From contig JAPTOF010000017.1 of assembly GCA_028554755.1 (NCBI GenBank), positions 62,001 to 126,000 of the forward strand: a DNA stretch of 64,000 bases, given 5' to 3'. This DNA is from Cordia subcordata (taxonomy: Eukaryota; Streptophyta; Magnoliopsida; Boraginales; Cordiaceae). The notes beneath the pieces were generated by a model. That model did not search any database. It saw only the letters and a list, made by a program, of their open reading frames with translations, and had not been told where the DNA came from. Both the position numbers and the translations under genes were made by a program. Below, in pieces: positions 44,195 to 53,513 of this stretch. Position 1 is the stretch's first letter, and each line of letters begins with the position of its first letter.

Positions 44195-45562
44195 TCAATT
44201 AGATGATACAACATGACCCAACACTATCCCTCGTTGCACCATGAAGTGGGATTTCTCCCAGCTTAACACTAGGTTCTTCTCCACACATCGGTCTAAGACT
44301 AAGGAAAGATGACTCAAGCACTCATCAAAGCTATCTCCAAAGACTGAGAAATCATCCATGAAAATCTCTAAATGTCTCTCAATCATGTCACTAAAAATGG
44401 CCATCATACATCTCTGAAAAGTCGTTGGGGCATTACAAAGACCGAAGGGCATTCTTCTATAAGCAAAAGTGCCATAGGGACAAGTAAAGGTGATTTTTTC
44501 CTGGTCCTCGGGAAACACCGGGATTTGGTTATATCCCGAATAGCCATCTAGAAAACAATAGTAGCTAAGCCCAGCTACTCTATCTAGGATCTGGTCTAAA
44601 AAAGGCAATGGGAAATGATCCTTCCTAGTTTTGGAGTTCAGCTTCCTATAGTCAATACAAACTCTCCATCCCGTGGGGGTACGTGTAGAGATAAGCTCTC
44701 CTCTCTCATTCTCCACAACTGTGATCCCGGACTTCTTAGGGACAACTTGGACCGGGCTAACCCACTCACTATCGGAGATTGGATAAATAATGCCTGCATC
44801 TAAAAGCTTAATGATCTCCTTCTTTACTACTTCGCTCATGTGTGGGTTTTGCCTTCTTTGCATCTCCCTAGAAGGAATGGCCCCATTTTCAAGGTGAATA
44901 CGATGCATACAAACAGAGGAGTCTATACCTCGCAAATCATCAATTTTCCACCCTATAGCCTTCCTGTGTTTCCTAAGGACCTCTAAGAGACGCTTCTCAT
45001 TCTCACTAGAAAGATCGGAAGCTATTATGACCGGAAGGGTCTCACTAGAGCCTAGGAATGCATACTTCAAATGATCCGGAAGGGGTTTGAGCTCTAAAGA
45101 AGGGCTAGGCTCAACCAAAGGGGGCTTAGCCTCAGCATCATCAATGCGTACATCACTAGAACTGGGACTAGAAGGATTAGCCTCAAGTGACTTATTAATC
45201 AAATAGCTCTCAATCAAGGAAGTAGAAGCTACACATTTCTTCTCTACGGTCTCCAAATCAAAACTAGAAATCAATTCCTCAAATTTCCTCAAATCATTTC
45301 CATCAGTCATAGTTTTTTCTATAAAATCCTCAATGCAAGAATCAATCACATCCACTCTAAAGCACTCTTCTCCATCCTCTTCTCCTATACTCGCCCTATT
45401 TATCGCCTCTGCAACCTTCATAGTGGATTTCAAATTCCCAAATTTCATCTCCAATACCCCCGACCTATAATGGATAATAGCATCTGCAATGGCAAGGAAG
45501 GGGCGACCTAGAAGAATGGGTGTAGAATGTCTAGAGTCGTGTCTCGAATCCATATCTAACAC
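44195..45562 (-). CDS. Athila reverse transcriptase frame
   Basis: 455 open codons. N-terminal part is the PR/RT linker (PILLGRPFLAIADAIIHY); RT blocks: SEWVSPVQVVPKKSGITVV, GWRVCIDYRKLN, DHFPLPFLDQILDRVAG, YYCFLDGYSGYNQI (catalytic Asp), RRMPFGLCNAPTTFQRCM, FMDDFSVFG (catalytic DD). It ends GHVVSSN at a TGA where relatives have Gly; the sequence after it still encodes IQVDPSKVELIEK in frame. Upstream join to protease is broken by one lost base near 45,560. Confidence 0.9.
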   Translation of the reverse strand: MLDMDSRHDSRHSTPILLGRPFLAIADAIIHYRSGVLEMKFGNLKSTMKVAEAINRASIGEEDGEECFRVDVIDSCIEDFIEKTMTDGNDLRKFEELISSFDLETVEKKCVASTSLIESYLINKSLEANPSSPSSSDVRIDDAEAKPPLVEPSPSLELKPLPDHLKYAFLGSSETLPVIIASDLSSENEKRLLEVLRKHRKAIGWKIDDLRGIDSSVCMHRIHLENGAIPSREMQRRQNPHMSEVVKKEIIKLLDAGIIYPISDSEWVSPVQVVPKKSGITVVENERGELISTRTPTGWRVCIDYRKLNSKTRKDHFPLPFLDQILDRVAGLSYYCFLDGYSGYNQIPVFPEDQEKITFTCPYGTFAYRRMPFGLCNAPTTFQRCMMAIFSDMIERHLEIFMDDFSVFGDSFDECLSHLSLVLDRCVEKNLVLSWEKSHFMVQRGIVLGHVVSSN

Positions 45563-46458
45563 TACGAGTCAACAGGGTACACAAACTCACCTACCTGAAC
45601 CATAACGTCCTCTATCACACCCTTAGGTCTATGCTCAGACCTATCAGCTAGCTGAAGAGTAACATACGTGGGAGACAACTCACCTAGACCTAGCTGCTGA
45701 TAGACAGAGTAGGGAATAAGATTCACACTAGATCCTAAATCTAATAAGGCGTGATCAATTTGTGTCTCACAGATCCTACAAGGAATGGTGAAGGCTCCGG
45801 GGTCACTCATCTTGGGCGGAAGGCCCGAGGTACAAATGCTACTCACCTTCTCCGTAAGCCTCACCTTCTTAGGAATTTTCGATGACTTACGTTTCCTTGT
45901 ACAAAGATCCTTAAAGAACTTAGAGTAAGATGGGATGGAAGTGATCGTATCTATCAAAGGAAGATTGACCTTAAGATCTTTGAGATGCCCTAAAATCTTG
46001 AAGAACCTAGATTCCTCACTAGGTGTAGGTCTCTCTAAAGCGGATGGAAAAGGAACTCTAGGCTCTATATCTATAGATGCATAGGAGTCATCCATGGGAT
46101 CTTTTCCCTCCCTATTTGGTCGGGAAGTACTAATCTCTCCCTGATCTCTAATGGTCTCATTTCTCTCAACAGGACTCTCTCTAGAATTTCCCCCAACAAG
46201 GTTACCATGCTGTGCTCTAGGCTCGGAAGGACCACTAGGTGCAGGCACTACAGAGTCAACTCCTACCCTATTATCCACTACCCGACCGCTTCTAAGAGTA
46301 GTGACGGCCTTAGCTTGGGCCTGAGAGGGATAAGTGGTATCGGTGGAGGAACAGGATTGGACTCTAGGGTTTACCTCCGGTTGGGAAGGCAATTTCCCGG
46401 GGTCTCTAGCGCTTAATTGACTAGCAATCTGTCCTAAGCGTGCCTCAAACCTCGCCAT
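45562..46458 (-). pseudogene. Athila aspartic protease
   Basis: 298 codons. MARFEARLGQIASQLSARDPG at the gag-pol linker, long variable region, then protease: FTIPCRICETQIDHALLDLGSSVNLIPY, where DLGSS holds the active Asp. It ends after GEFVYPVD because of a one-base loss. An in-frame TAA just upstream of this piece (about 46,470) separates it from gag. Confidence 0.85.
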
Positions 46459-46496
46459 TTCTTGCCTATTTTACGCCAATTCTGTTCTTTGGCTAG

Positions 46497-47936
46497 CTAA
46501 TGCACTTGCTGATTCTGAATAAACTGCATTATCTTCATCGTGTCATTGCTAGGAGGATGGCTACTAGAGGGAGCAGGTAAAGCCTGAGGTTGAGGAGCAC
46601 TAGTAAGACGGGGTTGATTCAGATGATAGAAACCTGGGGGATATTGAGGACGGGGTTGCTGCTGAGGTGGAACTTGAGAATGTGAACTAGACTCATGCTG
46701 TCCTTGTCTCCAAGAAAATTTTAGGTTGTCCCTCCAACCCGGATTGTATGTGTTCGAGTATGGATTATACTCACAAGAATAACCTTGTATGGCACATACT
46801 TGCTCTTTCATGAATTCAGGGAATTGGGATGCTAAAGGGCAAGCCATAGTCTCATGAGATGACTCGGAGCACAATGCACAAACATCAACTACTAAAGGGG
46901 CAAAGGGAGAACCTAAAGAACTAGTCCTATGACCTTGGGATGAAATGGACAAGGAAATGAATTGATCTAGTTTATTTGTTAAAGCCTCGACCTTAGAGGG
47001 TAAGCCTGAAGAAATTCCAACCTCACTAACACTTCTCTTATTACCCCCTCGACTAGACCTTTCCGTTGCAAAATTTTGAAATGAATTCTCAGCCATCATT
47101 TCTATTTTCTCCCATGCCTCAGTCGGTCTTAAAAGATAGAAACCACCACCGGAGGCGGCATTGACCATCATCCTATTTTGTTCATTTAGGCCTCGAAAGA
47201 AGTATTGCATTAGGTCATGATTGCCGTATCCATGGTGTGGACATTGTCTAAGAAGATCTTTGAACCTCTCCCAAGCTTCATGAAAAGATTCTAGGTCATG
47301 TTGGGAGAAAGTCATAATGGCCGTCCTAAGATCAGCTGTCTTGGCCATGGGATAAAATTTCTGGAAGAACTTAGATTGAAGCTCAGCCCATGTAGTAATG
47401 CACCCATTAGGTAAGGAGTGCAACCAAGTCCTAGCCTTATCCTTAAGAGAGAAAGGAAACAATCTTAGATGTATGACCTCTTGGGAGACATTGGGGACAT
47501 GGAGAGTGGAACTCATTTCAACAAAATCAGTAATATGATCAAGAGGACTCTTATTGCTTCTCCCGTAGAAAGAGGGAAGCATAGCCAACATATTAGGCTT
47601 AATCTCGAAGTTCGTTCCCCCCAAACCTGGAATTTGAATAGCCGAATTGGGCTCAAAGGTTTCGGGGAGAAAGAATTGCCTAAGAGTGGGTTCCTTATCA
47701 ATAGGTGGATCCGGTCTATGGGGCTCTTGTCTAAAATGAGCTTGGGCTTGATGCCCAATGTGCTCATGAGGTGGAATGGGATTCATTGGGGGATTGGGTG
47801 GATTATGAGGATGATTGGGATCGATCATCCCCTCACGAAGATCTCCTAAATTCCTGAAACGTCTAGTGATTCTTTCGGGTTCGGGATTAAGAGGAACTAA
47901 GGGATTCCTAAGGGATCTCCTACCACGCATGCACAA
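46497..47936 (-). CDS. Athila Gag
   Basis: 479 open codons. Capsid blocks: IKPNMLAMLPSFYGRSNKS, LHVPNVSQEVIHLRLFPFSL, KARTWLHSLPNGCITTWAEL, FFQKFYPMAKTADLRTAIMTF, ESFHEAWERFKDLLRQCPHH, AASGGGFYLLRPTEAWE. A Cys-rich CALCSESSHETMAC segment near 46,880 looks like a reduced CCHC knuckle. Gag forms the particle in the cytoplasm. The stop at 46,497 comes from a frameshift relative to the pol linker. Confidence 0.9.
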   Translation of the reverse strand: MCMRGRRSLRNPLVPLNPEPERITRRFRNLGDLREGMIDPNHPHNPPNPPMNPIPPHEHIGHQAQAHFRQEPHRPDPPIDKEPTLRQFFLPETFEPNSAIQIPGLGGTNFEIKPNMLAMLPSFYGRSNKSPLDHITDFVEMSSTLHVPNVSQEVIHLRLFPFSLKDKARTWLHSLPNGCITTWAELQSKFFQKFYPMAKTADLRTAIMTFSQHDLESFHEAWERFKDLLRQCPHHGYGNHDLMQYFFRGLNEQNRMMVNAASGGGFYLLRPTEAWEKIEMMAENSFQNFATERSSRGGNKRSVSEVGISSGLPSKVEALTNKLDQFISLSISSQGHRTSSLGSPFAPLVVDVCALCSESSHETMACPLASQFPEFMKEQVCAIQGYSCEYNPYSNTYNPGWRDNLKFSWRQGQHESSSHSQVPPQQQPRPQYPPGFYHLNQPRLTSAPQPQALPAPSSSHPPSNDTMKIMQFIQNQQVH

Positions 47937-48185
47937 ACTATCCTAACTCCGGCCACTTCAACCCCCGAAAACTTCAATATTCCTACACTACAGCAAATAA
48001 TCCACAATCCTAAAAAGTCTACTAAAAAAAAATAAAGTCAAAAGCTGAAATAAATCAACAAAATTTAAAGCAAGATAATATGAGCAGCAAACAGAATAAA
48101 AAAAAAAACTAAACAAACAATAAAGAAAAAGCAAGAAAAGCAACTATCAAAACACACAAGCACAGAATGCAAATCACCGTGCCTC

Positions 48186-48202
48186 CCCAGCAACGGCACC
48201 AA
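48186..48202 (-). promoter_or_regulatory. Primer binding site, tRNA-Asp-like
   Basis: Minus strand TGGTGCCGTTGCTGGGG, six bases inside the 5' LTR. The complement of plant tRNA-Asp(GTC) 3' end is TGGCGCCGTTGCCGGGG; two C-to-T differences. tRNA-Asp priming is usual for Athila. Confidence 0.8.
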
Positions 48203-49495
48203 AAACTTGATGTCTTCTTTCGAGTGCAAGCTTTAAAAGACCCGCAAGCTTACGGATGTGCAATATAGTGTATACGAGTGGAGGTGTCGAACCACAGGGA
48301 GGCGTGAATGATGTGAATGAATTCTATGCTTGGTATCCTAAAAGTGCCAAAGAGAAAGATCTAAACTATATATATTTCTTTTCTTTTGGATTTTGGATTG
48401 TCGGGAGCTCTATGTAAATGAAATAAAACTAAACTATGAATAAAAACAAATGGAAACGCAAGTTGATTAAGAGGAAACTAACAATTGGAAAGGGATTAGG
48501 GTGACTTTGGCTTATGAATGGGTAATTCTATACTCAAATGCTATGGGATTAAGGGATGCTGGCTAACTCTCATAATTGCTCTTAACTAGGTTGCTAATTA
48601 GTGTCCTGATTTCCCCCTAGGACTCGGTGCGGGTCCGTCCCTAGGCGACGTCTCCTAGAGCTACGGCGTGGTCCTTATGACCTAGGGCCTCAAGAGTGAC
48701 TAACTAATTTTCTAGGTGGCTTAGAATGAACCTACATTAGTACCTAAACCGTTGGCTGGGTTTAAAGCCAAGACCTAGTGTTGCTAAGGTCGACTAAATC
48801 TATCCTGAAACCTATTGGCTGGATTTAAAGCCAAAGGAGACTCGACCTAGACTAGCCCTAAATTATGCTTTGTCATTCTAAGGTCACTACAGCAGGATTT
48901 CACTTGCTAGTGCGTGCAGAAATATGCGCTATTGAAGTTATGCTCGTTACTAGGCATGCTAATACGCATATAGACATGAATAAAAGCACTACCCACTTCA
49001 TAGCATCCACATATAAACACATAGACATGAGTATAACATGGATTAGATGTGTTTAGTAACAAACAAACTTCAATTTATATACATGTTATTCATCTAGGCA
49101 TTTTATCAAACACATAGACATGAATGAAAGAACACCCAATTAAACAAGACAAATCAAAACATATATATATTCAGCCATCATATCCCATATCATAAGAGTA
49201 TAAAATCAACCCATTACATAAGTTTAATCACCCTATACAAATCTACTCGAGCATAATGGAAAATAGAATGAAAGAGATATAACGAAACTCCCCTTTCATC
49301 CTAGCTAATCTTGACTGCAGCTTTGAATAGATTTGCTCCAAAAGATTGTTGAATCCTCTAACTCAAGCCTGGTTCTTGATGAAAAGTGTGTGAAAAGGGT
49401 GTGTGAGGCGGCTAGAGAATAGGGTTAAGTGTGTGTGAGGTTTAGGTGTGAAGTGCGTGTGTGGCTCCTTCTAAAATTCTGCTCTGCATCGGGCT

Positions 49496-49674
49496 TTATT
49501 TATAGATTCGCGCATAGTCGGTCGACCGGCCTCTGGAGTACTCGACCGGCTTTCTACTAGGGCTCTCTGGAGTGGCCGGTCGACATAGCCGGTCGACCGG
49601 CTCTTGAAGGGGGGTCGTCCGGCTTTTCGATGGATTTTTCTGGAGTGGCGGGTCGACCTAGACGGTCGACCGGC
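49496..49674 (-). promoter_or_regulatory. LTR promoter: TATA box and GGTCGACC array (5' LTR)
   Basis: TCTATAAATAA on the minus strand (49,506-49,496) with the same palindrome array upstream (49,517-49,674). This is the copy that would drive transcription of the element. T2 lies further upstream, near the outer end of U3. Confidence 0.6.
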
Positions 49675-49961
49675 TCTTCTTCCTTGGTCGTCCGGCTGAC
49701 TTCCGTCATCCAATTTTTCGTCTTTTCGGCCTTTAGTCTTCTCTCTTAGACCCGTGCATGTCCTATCTTCATCACCTTCCATCGTCCAATCTTTGTCTTA
49801 GCCCAGAGTTCACCTAAATCATTGAAAACAAGCAATTAGTGTAGCAATTTATCTCTTAAACTCAATATGCACATTTGTTTATGCTTAAGCCTATTCCTAT
49901 CAAAAGTACTACACTAATGCATCATTATAAGCATTCAACACCTCTAAAATATAAGTAAATG

Positions 49962-50209
49962 GCTACTTTATTTGGATTGAGAGGAATTATCGTGAATTTC
50001 ACAAGAGCTTCAAGACAGAGGAGCAAATCTTTTCATCCATCTTTAATCATGTTAGACTTAAATGCATTGTTGGAAAACATTTCACTACTTCTAGTTTGAA
50101 TAGGAAAATTTGTAAATTGTGGGGGATGGAAGAAATCCTCCTTTGATCAGTTTGTACTTGTAATTTTGTTTCTTTCTTGAATGAAATTTCTTACTTTTCT
50201 CACAAAAAA
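49962..50209 (+). mobile_element. T2: LINE 3' end inserted in Athila 5' LTR
   Basis: Flanked by AAAATATAAGTAAATG (49,946-49,961 and 50,210-50,225). About 60 open ORF2 codons (YFIWIERNYREFHKSFKTEEQI ... GMEEILL, stop), then a 3' UTR ending TTCTTACTTTTCTCAC and poly(A). No breaks in the frame. It is younger than the Athila element. Confidence 0.93.
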
Positions 50210-50311
50210 AAAATATAAGTAAATGACAATGCAAACACACACCAAATCACGACTCATCACATACATCTATGAGAAAGCAAGCAAATCAGCAAGCAACAAA
50301 ACAAAGTAGTC

Positions 50312-50489
50312 TCAACAATCAATTTGGAGGGGAGGAAATCTCCGATTCATCATTGCCCCGGTTCCTTCATGTACTTCTTCAAATTGAGCCTTTTCTTGGA
50401 ATTCTTGATTTTCACCTTCATGTCCATCATTTCCAAGAATTGGTCTTTCATCCTTTTCGAGAATAGAATCTTCAAGAACTTCAAATTGA
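50312..50489 (-). pseudogene. A5 ORF1 C-terminus
   Basis: About 58 codons on the minus strand, FEVLEDSILEKDERPILGND ... RRFPPLQIDC then TGA at 50,314-50,312. It is acidic like other A-type tails. The 3' UTR follows and is cut by Athila at 50,264. Confidence 0.7.
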
Positions 50490-50506
50490 TTGGCCTATCC
50501 ATTTGA

Positions 50507-51159
50507 TGCATATTGAAGTCCCAAATTTCTGCTTAAATGAGGAAATTGCTGATTCTTTTACTTGGGATCTTTCTCCACAAGGATCCTTTAGTTTCAAGCA
50601 CACATGGGAGCACTTTCGAACAAAAAAAGATAAGATAAATTGGCACAATCTTGTTTGGTTCAAGGGACACACTCCAAGGCATGCTTTCATTTGCTGGCTT
50701 GCTTGTTGGGATAGGCTTAATACAAAATTCAGATTATTATCTTGGGGAAAGGATATCAATCCAACATGGATTTTTTGCAACATGGGATGTGAAACTAGAA
50801 ATCACCTCTTCTTTGAATGTTGCTTCACTAGAAGAATTTGGAAATAGGGTCTTCAACTTACTTTGATTTACACATCATTGACAAATTGGGATGATATCTT
50901 GGCTTATATTACTCCTCTTACCCTTGAAAAGAATCTTCGCGCAACCATTTTGAAGCATCTTTTGGGAGTCACTATTTATCATATTTGGATGGAAAGAAAC
51001 AACCGTGAATTCAACATTGGATTCAAGACTGAAGAGCACATTCTCTCATCCATCCTCAATGATGTTAGGCTTAAGTGCTCCATTGGAAGGAAATTCAATT
51101 CTTCTTGTATGAACAAATCCATTTGTAATTCTTGGGGCCTTGAAAATATTCTTGTATAG
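50507..51159 (+). pseudogene. P5 ORF2, zf-RVT part
   Basis: MHIEVPNFCLNEEIADSFTWDL, FSFKHTWEHFRTKK, HAFICWLACWDRLNTKFRLLSWG, zf motif WIFCNMGCETRNHLFFEC (first Cys is Trp), TAG near 50,847, then open through LAYITPLTLEKNLRATILKHLLG to LENILV at 51,159. Close sister of P1. Confidence 0.85.
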
Positions 51160-51236
51160 GGCTGGCCCTCTTTCTTCTCTTGATTTGTACATGGTTTCTT
51201 AATTTAATCACACTTTCTTCGCAAATAAAAAAAAAT

Positions 51237-51317
51237 GTTGTATCTTGCTTGAGGGGAATGGGGATGTCTTTATACCTTTTTGTGATCAATGGAAACTTAC
51301 TCTGCAAAAAAAAAAAA
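51237..51317 (+). mobile_element. A6: ORF1-only LINE tail fragment
   Basis: 81 bp: TGTTGTATCTTGCTTGAGGGGAATGG (the 3' arm of the hairpin; split here for length: TGTTGTATC then TTGCTTGAGGGG), TTTGTGATCAATGG, AAACTTACTCTGC, poly(A). Contains only the last part of an ORF1-only 3' UTR. Confidence 0.65.
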
Positions 51318-51606
51318 TTATTATGAAGCATTATTTTGGGGCCACCATCTATCATATATGGAAGGAAAGAAATAGCCGAGTTTTTAGCATGAATACAAAT
51401 ATTAAAGACCAAATCTTCTCCAACATCTATAATGAAGTCCAAATCAAATGTATTTTTGGGAAAAAGTTCACTTCCACTTGTTTAAACAAAGCCATCTATG
51501 AATCATGGAAATTAGAAGAAATTCTTGTATAGGGGCTGAACTCTTTTGTTCTCTTTGTAAATTCTTTCACTCTTAATGAAATCCTTACTTCGCAAAAAAA
51601 AAAAAG
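51318..51606 (+). mobile_element. P6: LINE 3' end
   Basis: About 70 open codons, MKHYFGATIYHIWKERNSRVFSM ... WKLEEILV, stop near 51,530, then 3' UTR ending CCTTACTTCGC and poly(A). A distinct subfamily by its last residues. The minus-strand RT of M3 abuts on the right. Confidence 0.82.
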
Positions 51607-53007
51607 AGAATTAATCTACCTGGATAGGAAAGCCATTGAGTGGTCCAATTTCAAGTCTTCTAGTGATTTTCTCCAAAAGTGGAAGACAATCAGCCTTTCT
51701 AAGCTTCCTAGATACAAGGTCACCCAAGTATCTAATGGGAAGATTTCCCTCCTTGAAATCCACAATGTTAAGAATAGCTAGTTTTTCCATATGAGAAACA
51801 CCCCCAAAAAAGATATCACTCTTTACATTATTCACCTGCAAACTGGAGAGGGGGAAAAAAGTATTCAACATTTCCATGATACTTCCAGTGGAACTAATAT
51901 TGCCCTTGCAAAAAATAAAGATATCATCAACAAAGCAAAGGTGATTCAACTTCAACTTAGCACATTTTGGATGAAATCCAAACTTTGAGTTTTGCTCCAA
52001 TTTGTTGAGCATGCAAGAAAGGACTTCCATACAAATAACAAAAATATATAGAGAGAGGATATCACCTTGTCTAATGCCTTTTGCTCCTTTGAAGTACCCC
52101 TCAAGACGTCCATTTAAAGCAATAAAGAAACTTGGAGAAGAAATGCAAGCCATAATCCATTCCACAAAAAAGTTTGGAAACCCAAAAGCAAGAAGAGTAT
52201 ATTCAATGAACTTCCAATTGAGGGGGTCAAAAGCCTTCATGATATCCACTTTTAGGGCACATCTAGGAGAGAGATGTGATCTAGTATAACCTCTAAGAAG
52301 ATCATGATCCACAAGAATATTTTCACTAATAAGTCTCCCTTTGATGAAAGTCGACTGATTCCAAGAGATGATGGAAGGCAAACAATCTTTGAGTTTATTT
52401 GCAAGCAATTTGAAGATGCATTTATAGATAGTATTACAACATGAGATAGGCCTAAATTCTTTCACCCAAGAAGGGTTTTGAACTTTAGGGACAAGGGCAA
52501 TGTAATTAGCATTTAACTTCTTAAGCAATTTTGAAGAGTTGAGGAAAGATCCAATGGCATTTAGCATATCAGCACCAACAATATCCCAAGCCATCTTATA
52601 AAAAAGAGAGGTGTAGCCATTTGGTCTCGGGCTCTTATTAGGGTTAAGAGAGAAAAGAGTGGCTTTGATTTCCTCAAAGGTGAAAGGGGCAGCAAGCTTT
52701 TCCAAGCAACCTTCATCAATAGTTTTGCCTAAGATATCTTTAATAATCTCCACACTTGCATGAGAATGAGAAGGCATGCCAATGATATTCTTGAAATAAG
52801 AAATAAATTCAGTTTTGATCTCCTCCTTTGAAGTGATGAGCTTCCTTTTTTTTTATTTTATGGGGCAAGTAAAGCTTCCCTTCTTTATTATTGATGGCAT
52901 ATATGGAATATTTGCTTTTTCTCCCTCGAATCTTGTTGTGGAAGAAGTTTGTGTTTGCATCTCCATCTTTGATCCAATTCACCCTAGACTTTTGTTGGAG
53001 CATGTCA
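51607..53007 (-). pseudogene. M3: minus-strand LINE RT fragment
   Basis: Reads right to left: NWIKDGDANTNFFHNKIRG, NPNKSPRPNGYTSLFYK, FRPISCCNTIYKC, VDIMKAFDPLNW, GIRQGDILSLYIF, FVDD at 51,934-51,923 (Ala of FADD is Val), PIRYLG, and after a frameshift WLSYPGRLIL where it ends at P6 poly(A). Open for about 388 codons (52,777-51,611). The microinsertion T3 lies in its linker. Confidence 0.85.
52846..52872 (-). mobile_element. T3: 27-bp LINE tail microinsertion
   Basis: Minus strand TTACTTGCCCCATAAAATA plus poly(A), flanked by AGCTTCC (52,839-52,845 and 52,873-52,879). Only the last dozen bases of an L4/P2-type tail. Confidence 0.7.
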
Positions 53008-53513
53008 TTTTTTAGGAAAGTGAGTAAATTTGTATTAAATGCACATGTACAAAGATAAAAAATGGGGCAGCCTATACAAGAAGTTCTTCTATCCTCCAAG
53101 ATTTACAAATAGATTTGTTGATACAAGAAGAAGTGAAATGCTTTCCAACAATACATTTGAGCCGAACATGGTTGAAGATAGATGAGAAAATTTGTTCTTC
53201 CATTTTGACTCCATTGTTGAATTCACAGTTGTTTCTTTCAATCGAAACAAAATAGATGGTAGCTTCAAAGAGGTGTTTGAGGATAGTTGCTTTCAGATTA
53301 TTGTCAAGAGCTTGTGGGGTTATGTAAGCAATGATATTCTCCCATTCAATCAAAGATTCATTGACTCGAGTGAGATGAAGTCTTCTTTGCCAAATTCTTC
53401 TAGTGAACACACATTGGAAGAAAAGGTGCTCTTTAGTTTCACAAGCCAAGTTGCAAAAGCTACAGTTTGTTTTGATGCATGTCCCCCAAGAAAGAATTCT
53501 GTACTTGGTGGAA
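53008..53513 (-). mobile_element. M4: minus-strand LINE 3' end
   Basis: Poly(T) about 53,008-53,013, tail, then ORF2 C-terminus on the minus strand: HLSTKYRILSWG, zf-RVT motif CSFCNLACETKEHLFFQC, FTRRIWQRRLHLTRVNES ... RIEELLV. Open throughout. 5' end near 53,513, where plus-strand P7 begins; duplication not resolved. Confidence 0.8.

Larger units (their letters stand above)
38986..50259 (-). mobile_element. Athila-lineage Ty3/gypsy LTR retrotransposon
   Basis: Complete element on the minus strand, with TGATG...CATCA termini and a perfect 5-bp duplication CATAC (38,981-38,985 and 50,260-50,264). LTRs at 38,986-40,773 and 48,209-50,259, tRNA-Asp-like primer site, polypurine tract, order gag-PR-RT-RH-INT. 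Gag and RT sequence patterns match Athila (RMPFGLCNAPTTFQRCM, IFMDDFSVFG). Pol is broken at several points. No env-like frame seen. Inserted in the 3' UTR of A5. Confidence 0.95.
48209..50259 (-). repeat. Athila 5' LTR, split by LINE tail T2
   Basis: 2,051 bp including the 248-bp T2 and one 16-bp duplication; about 1,787 bp without them, matching the other LTR. Confidence 0.95.
38851..50489 (-). mobile_element. A5: 5'-truncated ORF1-only LINE, split by Athila
   Basis: Flanked by a 17-bp duplication TTGGCCTATCCATTTGA (38,834-38,850 and 50,490-50,506). Own sequence is only 38,851-38,985 (3' UTR, poly(T)) and 50,265-50,489 (C-terminus of ORF1 plus 3' UTR start). On the minus strand the tail ends TTCTTACTTAATCCGC then poly(A). 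Confidence 0.88.
38652..51236 (+). mobile_element. P5: 5'-truncated plus-strand LINE, split by A5
   Basis: Own sequence 38,652-38,850 and 50,490-51,236. Left piece reads DIARNFITHSVGNGTSTHFWLDKWHS...WIWPIHL; the right piece resumes WPIHLMHIEVPNF. Poly(A) at about 51,228-51,236 after CACTTTCTTCGCAAAT. Left flank is M2 ORF1; the right flank is not M2, so its own duplication is not identified. Confidence 0.82.
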
